A DNA stretch of 64,000 bases from Thalassobacillus devorans (GTDB lineage Bacteria > Bacillota > Bacilli > Bacillales > Halobacillaceae): contig NZ_JAASRY010000001.1 of assembly GCF_011761345.1 (NCBI RefSeq), positions 186,001 through 250,000 of the forward strand. Direction: 5' to 3'. Below the pieces are notes generated by a model. That model searched no databases. It was not told the DNA's origin and saw only the letters and a program-made list of their open reading frames with translations. The translations under genes were made by a program, and so were the position numbers. This document shows positions 33,607 to 42,151 of this stretch, piece after piece (the stretch's first letter is position 1; each line of letters opens with the position of its first letter).

Positions 33607-35028
33607 ATGATGAGTGTTCTCATAAAAAATGCGGAAATGGTAACGATGGAAGACCAGCGGGTGGTAACTGGCAGTCTGCTCATAGAAGGAGGCAAAATAA
33701 AGCATATCTTTCCGGAAGGAGAGCTGCCAGACTGCTGTGAGGCTGCGGAAGTGATTGATGCCGAAGGGAAGTTAGTGATTCCTGGTATGACCAATGCCCA
33801 CTATCATTCTTATTCCAATCTATTAAAGGGAACAGAAAGCCGCTATCCGCTTGAAGTCTGGTCACTATACACAGTCGCTTACGGACACTCGCTGTCGGTG
33901 GAAGATATCCATGATGCTGTCCTGTTAGGAGCCGCGGAGATGATTCGGAACGGCATTACAGGCTGCATCGATCATTTCCCGCATTTTCTGAAGTCAGAAG
34001 CCGCATTGGAAGCTTATCAAGAATCCAAAATGCATGTCGCTTTCGCTCCGATGCTCCATGATATACCAGATCACAAGTTTTTACAGATAGATTTTCCAGA
34101 TAGGATAGAGCAGAAACTGACTGCTTCACAGCCGCCGACGCCGGAACGTATGAAACATTTTTATGAAGGTTTAATCAGGCGGTGGCACGGAAAAGACGAG
34201 CGGATTCATATCATGATTGGTCCGAATGCGCCACAGCGGTGCAGTCGGGAGATGCTTCGGTTATCCCGGGAGCTTAGTGATTTATATGCTTTGAATGTCC
34301 ATACCCATCTGCTGGAAACATATCTCCAGCGCGACTACGGTATGAGGACCTACAAAAAGGGTATAATCGGTCATCTTGATCATGCAGGGTTGCTGAACGA
34401 GCGTCTCTCCACGGCTCATGCCGTCTGGCTTGCACCAGAAGAAATCGATTTGCTGGCAGACCGTGGGGTGTCGATCATCCACAACCCTGCCAGCAATATG
34501 ATCCTTGGAAGCGGGACAGCACCGATTATGACCTATACGGAAAAAGATATTCCTGTGAGTCTTGGTACTGACGCCAGCAACTGTGGGACGAGCCATAACT
34601 TATTCGAAATGATGAAGCTGGCGCTGATGATGCAGCGAAACAATGCCTCCGAATATCACTGGTGGCCGACCGCTCACAACATGCTTGAAATGGGAATCAC
34701 TCAGGGAGCGGCGTTACTTCCTGGCAAGCGGGGAAAAATTAAAGCCGGTTATCAAGCCGATCTTGTTTTTCTCGATAAAAACAACCCTGTTTGGGCGGCT
34801 GTTAATGATGTTCATGAACAGCTTGTCTTCCATGAGAATGGTCAATCGATCGAGTCAGTGATGATTAAAGGTAAATGGGTCATGCGCGATCGTAAAATCC
34901 TCTCGTTCAATGAAGATGAAGTGATTGACCGGGTCCGGAGGCGTTCACACCACCGCCTGGAAAAAAGCACAGAAGCCCTTAGATTTGCAGAGGAACAGAA
35001 ACCGTTTTTTGAAGCGATTTATAAATGA
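33607..35028 (+). CDS. Amidohydrolase, MTA/5'-deoxyadenosine/SAH deaminase-like
   Basis: A metal-dependent deaminase (473 residues) of the ATZ/TRZ/SAH-MTA deaminase group. The metal ligands are present: HxH in MTNAHYHSYSN (about 60), His in NVHTHLLE (about 232), STAHAVWL (about 268) and Asp in SLGTDASNCG (about 323). It should convert an adenosine-type nucleoside such as methylthioadenosine or 5'-deoxyadenosine to the inosine form before phosphorolysis. The start has only a weak AGGG site; ATG 33610 is an alternative. Location directly after the phosphorylase supports this. Confidence 0.8.
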   Translation: MMSVLIKNAEMVTMEDQRVVTGSLLIEGGKIKHIFPEGELPDCCEAAEVIDAEGKLVIPGMTNAHYHSYSNLLKGTESRYPLEVWSLYTVAYGHSLSVEDIHDAVLLGAAEMIRNGITGCIDHFPHFLKSEAALEAYQESKMHVAFAPMLHDIPDHKFLQIDFPDRIEQKLTASQPPTPERMKHFYEGLIRRWHGKDERIHIMIGPNAPQRCSREMLRLSRELSDLYALNVHTHLLETYLQRDYGMRTYKKGIIGHLDHAGLLNERLSTAHAVWLAPEEIDLLADRGVSIIHNPASNMILGSGTAPIMTYTEKDIPVSLGTDASNCGTSHNLFEMMKLALMMQRNNASEYHWWPTAHNMLEMGITQGAALLPGKRGKIKAGYQADLVFLDKNNPVWAAVNDVHEQLVFHENGQSIESVMIKGKWVMRDRKILSFNEDEVIDRVRRRSHHRLEKSTEALRFAEEQKPFFEAIYK

Positions 35029-35044
35029 AGAGGAGGAATTCACC

Positions 35045-35647
35045 ATGTCACTAGATTTGTTGAAAAAAGAATTAGAGTACGTCTCTCATAAAGTCTATCA
35101 AAAAGGCTTCACCCAGGCGACGGGCGGCAACATTAGCGTAAGAATTCCTGGTACGGATAACGTTTTAATCAAGCGAAGCGGTATCAGTTTAGGGGAAGTA
35201 AGCCGCGAAGATGCACTAATCGTCAACATGGAGGGCGAAGTGATCGAAGGGCAAGGAAAGCCTTCAAAAGAAATCGGCTTTCACTTAGGCATCTATAAAG
35301 TACGCCCCGATGTCAATGCTGTTGTTCACTGCCACCCGAATTATGCCATCGGCTATGCCTGCCTTGGCATGGAACTTCCACTTCCAACCGTGACCGCGAG
35401 AAAACTTCTCGGACATGTTCCTGTTGCGGATGTTGCGCCATCTGGCTCAAAAGAACTGGCCCAGCATGTTACGGACGTTTTCACCCAGTACCCGGATATT
35501 AAAATCTCTTTGATGAAAGACCATGGCGTCTGCTCAGTAGGTCCGACTCTTGAGGCTGCTTATAATGTTGTAGACCTTGCTGAAGCCACTGCAAAACAGG
35601 CGTTCATTTTATCACAGTTGCAGGCGAATGTAGCAGTTACCAGCTAA
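35045..35647 (+). CDS. Class II aldolase (5-deoxyribulose-1-phosphate-type)
   Basis: A 200-residue zinc aldolase of the fuculose-1-phosphate/ribulose-1-phosphate class. TGGNISVRIPG (about 24), catalytic Glu in KPSKEIGFHLGIY (about 73), zinc ligands HCHPNYAIGYA (about 96) and the third His in MKDHGVCSVGPT (about 158). It should split 5-deoxyribulose 1-phosphate to DHAP and acetaldehyde, methylthioribulose 1-phosphate to DHAP and methylthioacetaldehyde, or ribulose 1-phosphate to DHAP and glycolaldehyde. GAGGAGG precedes ATG 35045. Its partner is the isomerase next door. Confidence 0.85.
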   Translation: MSLDLLKKELEYVSHKVYQKGFTQATGGNISVRIPGTDNVLIKRSGISLGEVSREDALIVNMEGEVIEGQGKPSKEIGFHLGIYKVRPDVNAVVHCHPNYAIGYACLGMELPLPTVTARKLLGHVPVADVAPSGSKELAQHVTDVFTQYPDIKISLMKDHGVCSVGPTLEAAYNVVDLAEATAKQAFILSQLQANVAVTS

Positions 35648-35665
35648 TAACGAGGGAGGAATACG

Positions 35666-36733
35666 ATGCGACTAATCGAAGAACTAGCCAACCGTCACCG
35701 GGAATCTGAGCTTGCTTTACCGATCTGGTTTGAAAATAGAACATTACGATTGCTCGATCAATTAAAGCTTCCTTTTGAAGAGGATATCCAGTCAATCGCA
35801 TCCATAGAGGAGCTGGGCGAGGCAATCCGTTCGATGATGATTCGTGGTTCAGGAGCCATCGGATTATGTGGAGCTTATGGTGTTTACCTGGCAGCTTACC
35901 AGTCAAAAGGGGACGTAGAGAAGATCCGCCAGGCAGGTGACTTGTTGAAAAGTACTCGCCCGACTGCGGTTAATCTCATGAAGACAGTTGATGAAATGGT
36001 AGCCACAGCTGTCTCTGCACAGGGGGATGTAGTGGAAACTCTTGAACAGAAAGCGGTAGAAATCATTGAGCGCCAGCTGGAGTTCGAATACCAGCTCGGA
36101 AAATACGGCGCTGAACTGATCGAAGACGGCGATACTATTATGACTCACTGTCATTCCGGAGCACTTGGAGGCGCCGGTTATGGCGGCAGAGCTTTATCAG
36201 TCATCCGGGCAGCCCATGAACAAGGGAAGAATATCCATGTATTCACCTGTGAAACCCGTCCCTATCTTCAAGGAGCCAGAATCACAGCCTATGAGCTGAA
36301 AAAGTTCGGCATCCCGCATACATTGATTACCGATAACATGTCCGGGTTCTGTATGAACACCGGTAAAATAGACAAAATCGTAGTTGGATCAGATCGCGTA
36401 TCTGCGAATGGTGATCTCGCCAATAAAGTCGGCACCTATATGCATGCGCTCGCTGCCAAAGAAAACGGCATCCCATTCTACACGGCCACCTCCAGTCACA
36501 CGATTGATTTTGATACACCATCCGGGGATGCCATTGAAGTAGAAATGCGAAACGCCGATGAAGTAACCCAGATCAAGGGAGTACGAATCGCTCCTGAGGG
36601 TACCAGTGCGCTGTATCCATCCTTTGATATTACCCCGAATAAGCTCATTTCGGGTATCATCACGGAAAAAGGTGTTATCACTGCCCCTTTTGAACAAAAT
36701 TTAGGCAGATTGAATGAAAAAGTGAACGTATAA
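35666..36733 (+). CDS. MtnA-like (5-deoxy/methylthio)ribose-1-phosphate isomerase
   Basis: An eIF-2B/MtnA family isomerase (355 residues) converting aldose 1-phosphate to ketose 1-phosphate. The catalytic Cys lies in MTHCHSGALGG (about 162) and the catalytic Asp in VVGSDRVSANGD (about 246). Two substrate loops differ from standard MtnA: MIRGSGAIG instead of RGAPAIG, and HCHSGAL instead of HCNAGAL, as expected of an enzyme tuned to 5-deoxyribose or ribose 1-phosphate. GAGGGAGG precedes the ATG. Confidence 0.83.
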   Translation: MRLIEELANRHRESELALPIWFENRTLRLLDQLKLPFEEDIQSIASIEELGEAIRSMMIRGSGAIGLCGAYGVYLAAYQSKGDVEKIRQAGDLLKSTRPTAVNLMKTVDEMVATAVSAQGDVVETLEQKAVEIIERQLEFEYQLGKYGAELIEDGDTIMTHCHSGALGGAGYGGRALSVIRAAHEQGKNIHVFTCETRPYLQGARITAYELKKFGIPHTLITDNMSGFCMNTGKIDKIVVGSDRVSANGDLANKVGTYMHALAAKENGIPFYTATSSHTIDFDTPSGDAIEVEMRNADEVTQIKGVRIAPEGTSALYPSFDITPNKLISGIITEKGVITAPFEQNLGRLNEKVNV

Positions 36734-36753
36734 TCTGGAAGGAGGGCTGCCTG

Positions 36754-36924
36754 ATGGTAAGAGAAGCGGTACTTGCTTTGATCGCCGGGATCTTCATTGG
36801 TATCGTGTTTAAATTGATAAAACTTCCCCTGCCGGCACCTCCTGTACTCGCCGGCGTGCTGGGTGTAGCAGGTGTGTATGTCGGGGGAAGGATTGTCGAA
36901 GCTTTTCTAGTAAGATTCCATTAG
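36754..36924 (+). CDS. XapX-domain small membrane protein
   Basis: A 56-residue protein with one or two hydrophobic helices and the XapX (DUF1427) pattern: LALIAGIFIGIVFKLI then LPLPAPPVLAGVLGVAGVY. The family is named after the E. coli xapX gene near xanthosine phosphorylase. AAGGAGGG lies ten bases before the ATG. It is the last gene of the nucleoside block; role unknown, perhaps a permease accessory. Confidence 0.75.
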   Translation: MVREAVLALIAGIFIGIVFKLIKLPLPAPPVLAGVLGVAGVYVGGRIVEAFLVRFH

Positions 36925-36934
36925 TTTTTTTAAA

Positions 36935-36992
36935 AGAAAAGTCTAAGACTTTCAAAAAAGTACGTGGAGACAAGCCGAGTTTTTTCTAAGAG
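36935..36992 (+). repeat. Dispersed intergenic repeat (copy 2)
   Basis: AAGAAAAGTCTAAG at the left and AAGCCGAGTTTTTTCTAA at the right match the copy at 53196-53251 with few changes (GTAC centre preserved). It ends 24 bp before the malate synthase ATG, leaving only the ribosome site between. Confidence 0.65.
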
Positions 36993-37016
36993 CTAGTTTT
37001 TAAAGGAGGATGATGG

Positions 37017-39197
37017 ATGAGTAATTACGTACAAGCAGGAAGGTTACAAATCGATTCTGCTCTCTATGAATTCATTGTTTCGGAAGCCCTGCCGGAAAGC
37101 GGGGTACCACAAGATGAATTTTGGGAAAACTTTGATAGATTGGTTCATGATCTAGCTCCTGAGAATAAATTATTGTTGAATAAAAGGGATGAAATTCAGG
37201 AGAAAATCGATACCTGGTATCAGGAGAATAAAGGAAATTTTGATTTAAATACTTATCGGGCTTTTTTAATGGACATCGGATATTTGGAAGAACCGGCAGG
37301 CGATTTTGAAATCACAACAGAAAATGTTGATGATGAAATCGCTAAGCAGGCGGGACCTCAACTCGTCGTACCAGTAGATAACGCAAGGTATGCATTGAAT
37401 GCTGCCAACGCCCGCTACGGAAGCCTTTATGACGCACTTTATGGCACGGATGTAATCAGCGAAGCAGATGGGGCAGAGCGCGGACAATCTTATAACCCGG
37501 TCCGCGGCCAAAAGGTTATCCAATATGCGAAAGCTTTCCTTGATGATATCTTTCCTTTAGAGAAATCCTGTCATTATGAAGCTGCAGGTTATTCTGTTAA
37601 AGCCGGGGAATTGGTCGTAACCCTTCTCAGCGAAAAGCAGACGAAGCTCGAGCATCCGGAAAAATTCAAAGGATATAAAGGGTCGCCAGAAGAACCAACT
37701 GCAATTTTACTCGAAAACAATGGCTTGCATGTGGAAATTCAAATTGATCCGTATCACCCGATCGGAAAAACAGACAATGCAGGTGTGAAGGATATTTGTA
37801 TGGAATCGGCGACGACAACGATTATGGACTGTGAAGATTCGGTAGCTGCTGTTGATGCTGAAGACAAAGTTCAGGTCTATAGCAATCTGCTGGGACTGAT
37901 GAAAGGGACATTGAAGTCTACTTTCAATAAAGGCGGAACAGCCGTAACCCGGACGCTCAAACAGGACCGGTGTTACATTACTCCGGAGGGAGAGGACATC
38001 ACCCTCCATGGCCGTTCGCTGATGTTCATGCGTAATGTAGGTCACCTGATGACGACTGATGCTATTTTGGATAAGGATGGAAATGAAACACCGGAAGGTC
38101 TTATGGATGGCGTAGTGACAAGTCTTGTTGCCAAACATGACCTGCTACGGAATGCCAAGTTCCAGAATTCCGAGAAAGGATCCATTTATATTGTGAAACC
38201 GAAAATGCATGGGTCGGAGGAAGTGGCCTTTGCTAATAAACTGTTTGATCGGGTAGAAGATATGCTTGGACTGGAGCGGCATACGATTAAGATCGGTGTC
38301 ATGGATGAAGAGCGCCGTACTACTTTGAATTTGAAAAATTGTATCGCTGAAGTAAAAGAGCGTATCGTCTTCATCAATACTGGTTTCCTTGACCGGACAG
38401 GTGACGAAATTCATACCTCCATGGAAGCGGGAGCGATGATCCGGAAGAAAGACATGAAATCCTCCAACTGGCTGAGGGCTTATGAACAGTCCAATGTGCA
38501 AGTCGGACTGGCAGCAGGACTCCAGGGGCGTGCCCAAATCGGAAAAGGCATGTGGGCGATGCCTGAGATGATGAAATCGATGATTGATGAAAAAGGCGGT
38601 CAGCTGAAGGCAGGTGCCAACACGGCCTGGGTACCATCGCCGACAGCTGCGACCCTTCATGCGATGCATTATCATTCCATCGATGTCAGGAAAGTACAAA
38701 ACGACATCAAAGCTCAAATGGAAGATGTACAGGACAACATCCTGGATGTACCTGTCGCAAAAGAAACGAATTGGAGCAGTGAGGAGGTCCAGCAGGAGCT
38801 GGATAATAATGCACAAGGCATTCTTGGCTATGTCGTGCGCTGGATCAATCATGGTGTCGGCTGTTCGAAGGTGCCGGATATCAACAACATCGGCTTGATG
38901 GAAGACCGGGCGACCCTTCGAATTTCCTCTCAGCACATGGCCAACTGGCTGCGCCATGGCATTGTTTCTGAAGCGCAGGTAAAGGAAACCCTTTACCGGA
39001 TGGCGAAGGTAGTTGATGAGCAGAATGCCGGTGATCCGGATTATAAGCCAATGGCAGCTGATTACGAAGGATCCGTCGCTTTCCAGGCTGCCTGTGATTT
39101 GATCTTCGACGGCGTCAACCAGCCGAATGGTTATACAGAACCGATTCTGCACCGTCGCAGGGCGGAAGCAAAAGCGAAGACATTGATTAATAAATAA
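37017..39197 (+). CDS. glcB: Malate synthase G
   Basis: A 726-residue malate synthase of the G (large, monomeric) type that condenses glyoxylate and acetyl-CoA. Typical blocks: [33 protein letters not shown] (Asp/Glu metal site, about 265), [37 protein letters not shown], and [15 protein letters not shown] with the catalytic loop and C-terminal plug. Length matches GlcB. Strong AAAGGAGG site. It may use glyoxylate derived from the glycolaldehyde/glycolate produced by the upstream aldolase pathway; that link is speculative. Ends at a terminator. Confidence 0.95.
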   Translation: MSNYVQAGRLQIDSALYEFIVSEALPESGVPQDEFWENFDRLVHDLAPENKLLLNKRDEIQEKIDTWYQENKGNFDLNTYRAFLMDIGYLEEPAGDFEITTENVDDEIAKQAGPQLVVPVDNARYALNAANARYGSLYDALYGTDVISEADGAERGQSYNPVRGQKVIQYAKAFLDDIFPLEKSCHYEAAGYSVKAGELVVTLLSEKQTKLEHPEKFKGYKGSPEEPTAILLENNGLHVEIQIDPYHPIGKTDNAGVKDICMESATTTIMDCEDSVAAVDAEDKVQVYSNLLGLMKGTLKSTFNKGGTAVTRTLKQDRCYITPEGEDITLHGRSLMFMRNVGHLMTTDAILDKDGNETPEGLMDGVVTSLVAKHDLLRNAKFQNSEKGSIYIVKPKMHGSEEVAFANKLFDRVEDMLGLERHTIKIGVMDEERRTTLNLKNCIAEVKERIVFINTGFLDRTGDEIHTSMEAGAMIRKKDMKSSNWLRAYEQSNVQVGLAAGLQGRAQIGKGMWAMPEMMKSMIDEKGGQLKAGANTAWVPSPTAATLHAMHYHSIDVRKVQNDIKAQMEDVQDNILDVPVAKETNWSSEEVQQELDNNAQGILGYVVRWINHGVGCSKVPDINNIGLMEDRATLRISSQHMANWLRHGIVSEAQVKETLYRMAKVVDEQNAGDPDYKPMAADYEGSVAFQAACDLIFDGVNQPNGYTEPILHRRRAEAKAKTLINK

Positions 39198-39206
39198 ACG
39201 TTTTGA

Positions 39207-39256
39207 TGTGGGGCCTGCTCCCAGGTAGATGTTTTACCTGGGAGCAGGTCATTTTT
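39207..39256 (+). terminator. Rho-independent terminator of glcB
   Basis: CCTGCTCCCAGGTA (39214-39227) and TACCTGGGAGCAGG (39235-39248) form a perfect 14-bp stem, followed by TCATTTTT. Confidence 0.9.
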
Positions 39257-39257
39257 A

Positions 39258-39318
39258 ATGTCTAATACGGAGGGGTTGCTGTCTAGTATATTAGCAAATT
39301 GTCTATTATCCCATCTCT
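39258..39318 (+). repeat. Second TTGTCTAATA array (three units)
   Basis: ATGTCT at 39258, CTGTCT at 39279 and TTGTCT at 39299 are spaced 21 and 20 bp and followed by AATA- or AGTA-like sequence. It lies directly after a terminator, exactly like the larger array at 24644. Confidence 0.65.
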
Positions 39319-39406
39319 TTCCGAAAAAATTATAGCTGCAGAGTAAGCGGCTACTTTCGGTATGGAAAACATAAAGGAGGATATAAATGGAATTTGCCTT
39401 CAGGGG

Positions 39407-39435
39407 TTGTAAAACGCTTTCACACCATCTATACT
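39407..39435 (+). promoter_or_regulatory. Sigma-A promoter of the sugar-acid operon with cre-like site
   Basis: TTGTAA (39407-39412), exact 17-bp spacer, TATACT (39430-39435). AAAACGCTTTCA at 39411-39422 overlaps it and resembles a CcpA cre site, suggesting carbon catabolite repression. Confidence 0.6.
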
Positions 39436-39440
39436 ATTAC

Positions 39441-39466
39441 TAAATCGGTTTACTAAACCGGTTTAG
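39441..39466. promoter_or_regulatory. KdgR-type operator
   Basis: TAAATCGGTTTA (39441-39452) and the perfect palindrome CTAAACCGGTTTAG (39453-39466) lie just downstream of the -10 box, covering the transcription start. Probably bound by the LacI-type protein encoded next. Confidence 0.6.
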
Positions 39467-39505
39467 TTAAGTTAATTGTATTTTATAGGCTTGGAGAGAT
39501 TGCAA

Positions 39506-40546
39506 ATGAAATCGGTCACTATTGGAGATGTGGCTTCCCATGCGAACGTTTCAAAAAGTACTGTTTCTCAGTATTTGAACAAACGTTATGACTATATGGG
39601 GGAGAAAACAAAAGAAAGAATTGAAAAGGCTATCAAAGAGCTTGGTTACCATCCAAATATTGTTGCCAGGAGTTTAAAGCAAAAGTCTACCAAAACAATT
39701 GGGATAATTGTTGCTAACATCCTGCATAACTTTTCTACGGAAGTCAGCCGTGCGATAGAAGATGCATGCAATGAGCAGGGGTTTCACCTTATCGTGTGTA
39801 ATGCAGACGATGAACCAGAAAAAGAAAAGAATTACATTGAAATGCTTCGAGCGAAACAAGTGGACGGAATCATCATTTTCCCGACTGGGGGTAATAAAGA
39901 GCTCTACCGAAAGATGCTTGACGAAAAATACCCAGTAATATTTGTGGATAGATCTGTTGAAGATGTACCCATTACATCGATTACTTTGGACAACCGTAAG
40001 GCGACCAGACTGGCTGTGCAGCATTTCATTGATCGCGGTTATAAAAGGATAGGGATTATTACGACCTCGATTATCCGGGATATAACTCCCAGAGTGGAGA
40101 GGATTAAAGGGTACCGTGAAACTATCCAAGATAATAGCTTACAGGTTGAAGAAGCTTATGTGAAAAGCTTAGAAATCGAGCATATACAGGATGGTCTGGA
40201 GGAAATGCTTTCACTGGATGAGCCACCGGAAGCGATTTTAGCTGGAAACGACTTGGCACTAATTGAAATTTTAAAGTATGTAAAAGAAAAACGACTCGAA
40301 ATTCCGGATGATTTGGCAGTTATCGGAATCGATGATGTGTCATTTGCAAGTTTCTATACCCCGACGCTGACTACCGTGGCACAGCCTACTTTTGAAATGG
40401 GGAAGAAAGCGGCTGACATCTTATTATCAAATATTTTAGATAAAAAAGCAGAAGGATCGCTATCAGAATATTGTTTTGAACCAAAATTAATTGTAAGGGA
40501 CTCAGTTGGATATGGGTCCGATGCCAAAGGAAGGGATACAGTATGA
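39506..40546 (+). CDS. kdgR: LacI-family regulator, KdgR-like
   Basis: A 346-residue LacI/GalR repressor. HTH SVTIGDVASHANVSKSTVSQ (3-22), then ligand domain from TKTIGIIVANILHNFSTEVS. The recognition helix VSKSTVSQYLNKR is close to that of KdgR proteins of Bacillus. ATG 39506 has GGAGAG before it. The operator CTAAACCGGTTTAG sits before it, so it should repress its own operon, with 2-keto-3-deoxygluconate or its phosphate as probable effector. It overlaps kdgK by 4 bp. Confidence 0.85.
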   Translation: MKSVTIGDVASHANVSKSTVSQYLNKRYDYMGEKTKERIEKAIKELGYHPNIVARSLKQKSTKTIGIIVANILHNFSTEVSRAIEDACNEQGFHLIVCNADDEPEKEKNYIEMLRAKQVDGIIIFPTGGNKELYRKMLDEKYPVIFVDRSVEDVPITSITLDNRKATRLAVQHFIDRGYKRIGIITTSIIRDITPRVERIKGYRETIQDNSLQVEEAYVKSLEIEHIQDGLEEMLSLDEPPEAILAGNDLALIEILKYVKEKRLEIPDDLAVIGIDDVSFASFYTPTLTTVAQPTFEMGKKAADILLSNILDKKAEGSLSEYCFEPKLIVRDSVGYGSDAKGRDTV

Positions 40547-41496
40547 GAGATGTCGTGACAATCGGCGATGCAATGATTACCTTTGATCCATCGCAAAAAG
40601 GACCAATGAGATATGCCGATGCATTCAAAAGAAAAGTTGGCGGGGCAGAAATGAATTTTGCCATAGGGTGTGCCCGGCTTGGTTTGGCTACTGGCTGGAT
40701 CAGCCGACTCGGAAATGACGAGTTCGGAAGATACATTTACAACTTCGTTCGAGGCGAAGGAGTAGACGTTTCATCGGTGAAACTGGAGGATGGCTATCCC
40801 ACCTCTTTGAATTTTAAAGAAATCAGAGAAGACGGCAGTGGGCGTACGTTCTATTATAGAGAAAATTCACCTACGACCACGCTGACGATTGAGTCTTTGG
40901 ACGAACATGTTATTAAAACGTCGAAAGTACTTCATATTACGGGCGTATTCCCTGCCATCGACAAGGAAAAGAATGTGGAATTAATTGAGCATATGCTCAA
41001 GCTGGCTAAGGCAAACGAAGTTCTTGTTTCCCTGGATCCGAATATCCGGCTGAAGCTATGGAACCGGGATGTGGCAAAAGAGGCGCTGACTCGTTTCTTG
41101 CCTTATGTCGATATTTTGCTGACAGGGGAAGACGAAGCAGAACTTCTTTTTGATACGTCTCTCCCGGAAGAAGTGATTAAAGAATGTAGGAAGTATGAAA
41201 TAACAGCATTGGCAATTAAGCGTGGGGATAGCGGGGCGTTCGGTTATGTTGATGGCTCCTCTTTGGAAGTTCCCGCTATCCAGCCTAAAAAGGTAGTGGA
41301 TACCGTAGGCGCAGGAGATGGATTTGATGCTGGATTTATTTATGGTTACCTGCAAGGCTGGTCATTAGAAAAAATAATACGTTTTGCCAATACGATCGGT
41401 TCTATGGTCGTAAGTGTGGAAGGCGACAATGAAGGGCTTCCATTACTGGATGAGGTGCTTATGCAACTGGGAGAAAAAGAATTAGTAGAAAGATAG
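40543..41496 (+). CDS. kdgK: 2-keto-3-deoxygluconate kinase (PfkB family)
   Basis: A 317-residue ribokinase-like enzyme phosphorylating KDG to KDPG. VVTIGDAMITFDP at the N-terminus, VGGAEMNFAIGCARLGL (about 31), and the ATP/catalytic motif DTVGAGDGFDAGFIYGYL (about 250; catalytic Asp in GAGD). KDG-specific tyrosine-type positions are plausible but not confirmed. It overlaps kdgR (ATGA) and precedes the hexulose-phosphate genes by 16 bp. Confidence 0.88.
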   Translation: MRDVVTIGDAMITFDPSQKGPMRYADAFKRKVGGAEMNFAIGCARLGLATGWISRLGNDEFGRYIYNFVRGEGVDVSSVKLEDGYPTSLNFKEIREDGSGRTFYYRENSPTTTLTIESLDEHVIKTSKVLHITGVFPAIDKEKNVELIEHMLKLAKANEVLVSLDPNIRLKLWNRDVAKEALTRFLPYVDILLTGEDEAELLFDTSLPEEVIKECRKYEITALAIKRGDSGAFGYVDGSSLEVPAIQPKKVVDTVGAGDGFDAGFIYGYLQGWSLEKIIRFANTIGSMVVSVEGDNEGLPLLDEVLMQLGEKELVER

Positions 41497-41512
41497 GTTA
41501 GGAGGGATGATG

Positions 41513-42151
41513 ATGAACCTGCAGTTAGCGCTTGACCGGCTAACCCGGGAACAATGTCTGGAGATTTTGGAGGAAACCAGTGACACCATCGACTGGATCG
41601 AGGTTGGTACAGGTGTCATTAAAGAATATGGAATGGCAATCATCAAAGAAATACGTGCGGCCTATCCAGCCAAAACTATCGTGGCTGATATGAAAACGTG
41701 TGATGCTGGAAAACACGAGGCAGAACAAGCTTTTCGTTCTGGAGCAGACATCACTACGGTAATGGCCTTTTCAGCTGATAAGACAATCACGGATATGTTG
41801 GAAGTTGCCGATCAGTATGGCGGGCGGGTGATGGTAGATCTTCTTGGCGTCCAGGCTAGAAGTGAAGTTCTTCACTTGAAGGAGCTGGGAGTGGATCTTG
41901 TAAGCCTCCATTTCGGAAAGGATATGCAACAGACAGGAAAAATGGGAGATGACGCATTCTCGCTTGTAGATGATATTTACGGTATCGACTGTGCTGTTGC
42001 AGGAGGAATAAACGTCCGATCACTTCCTATGGTAATGGAGTATCAGCCAGACACCATTATCGTCGGTTCGGCGATCACCAATCAGGAAAATAAGAAGGAA
42101 GCAGCACGACAAATCAAAGAGGTGATAGAAACCAATGAGAAAAATCATTGA
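41513..42151 (+). CDS. hxlA: 3-hexulose-6-phosphate synthase-like (OMP decarboxylase superfamily)
   Basis: A 212-residue (beta/alpha)8 barrel. LQLALDRL (2-9, catalytic Asp), ADMKTCDAGKHEA (about 58, D-x-K-x-x-D of the HPS/KGPDC group) and AVAGGINVRSLP (about 163). HPS condenses formaldehyde with ribulose 5-phosphate, or runs backward; close relatives decarboxylate 3-keto-gulonate phosphates. The ATG 41513 has AGGAGGG six bases before it. Immediately followed by the isomerase gene with 17 bp overlap. The KDG operon context makes an acid-sugar substrate possible. Confidence 0.75.
   Translation: MNLQLALDRLTREQCLEILEETSDTIDWIEVGTGVIKEYGMAIIKEIRAAYPAKTIVADMKTCDAGKHEAEQAFRSGADITTVMAFSADKTITDMLEVADQYGGRVMVDLLGVQARSEVLHLKELGVDLVSLHFGKDMQQTGKMGDDAFSLVDDIYGIDCAVAGGINVRSLPMVMEYQPDTIIVGSAITNQENKKEAARQIKEVIETNEKNH

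Noticed and set aside
38145-39152. Long antisense frame opposite glcB (335 codons)
   Set aside because: Its sequence is a shadow of the conserved malate synthase reading frame, with His/Arg-rich composition and no ribosome site.
39387-39443. 18-codon frame with strong ribosome site upstream of kdgR
   Set aside because: The sigma-A promoter of the operon lies inside it, so it cannot be part of that transcript; likely coincidence or a remnant.
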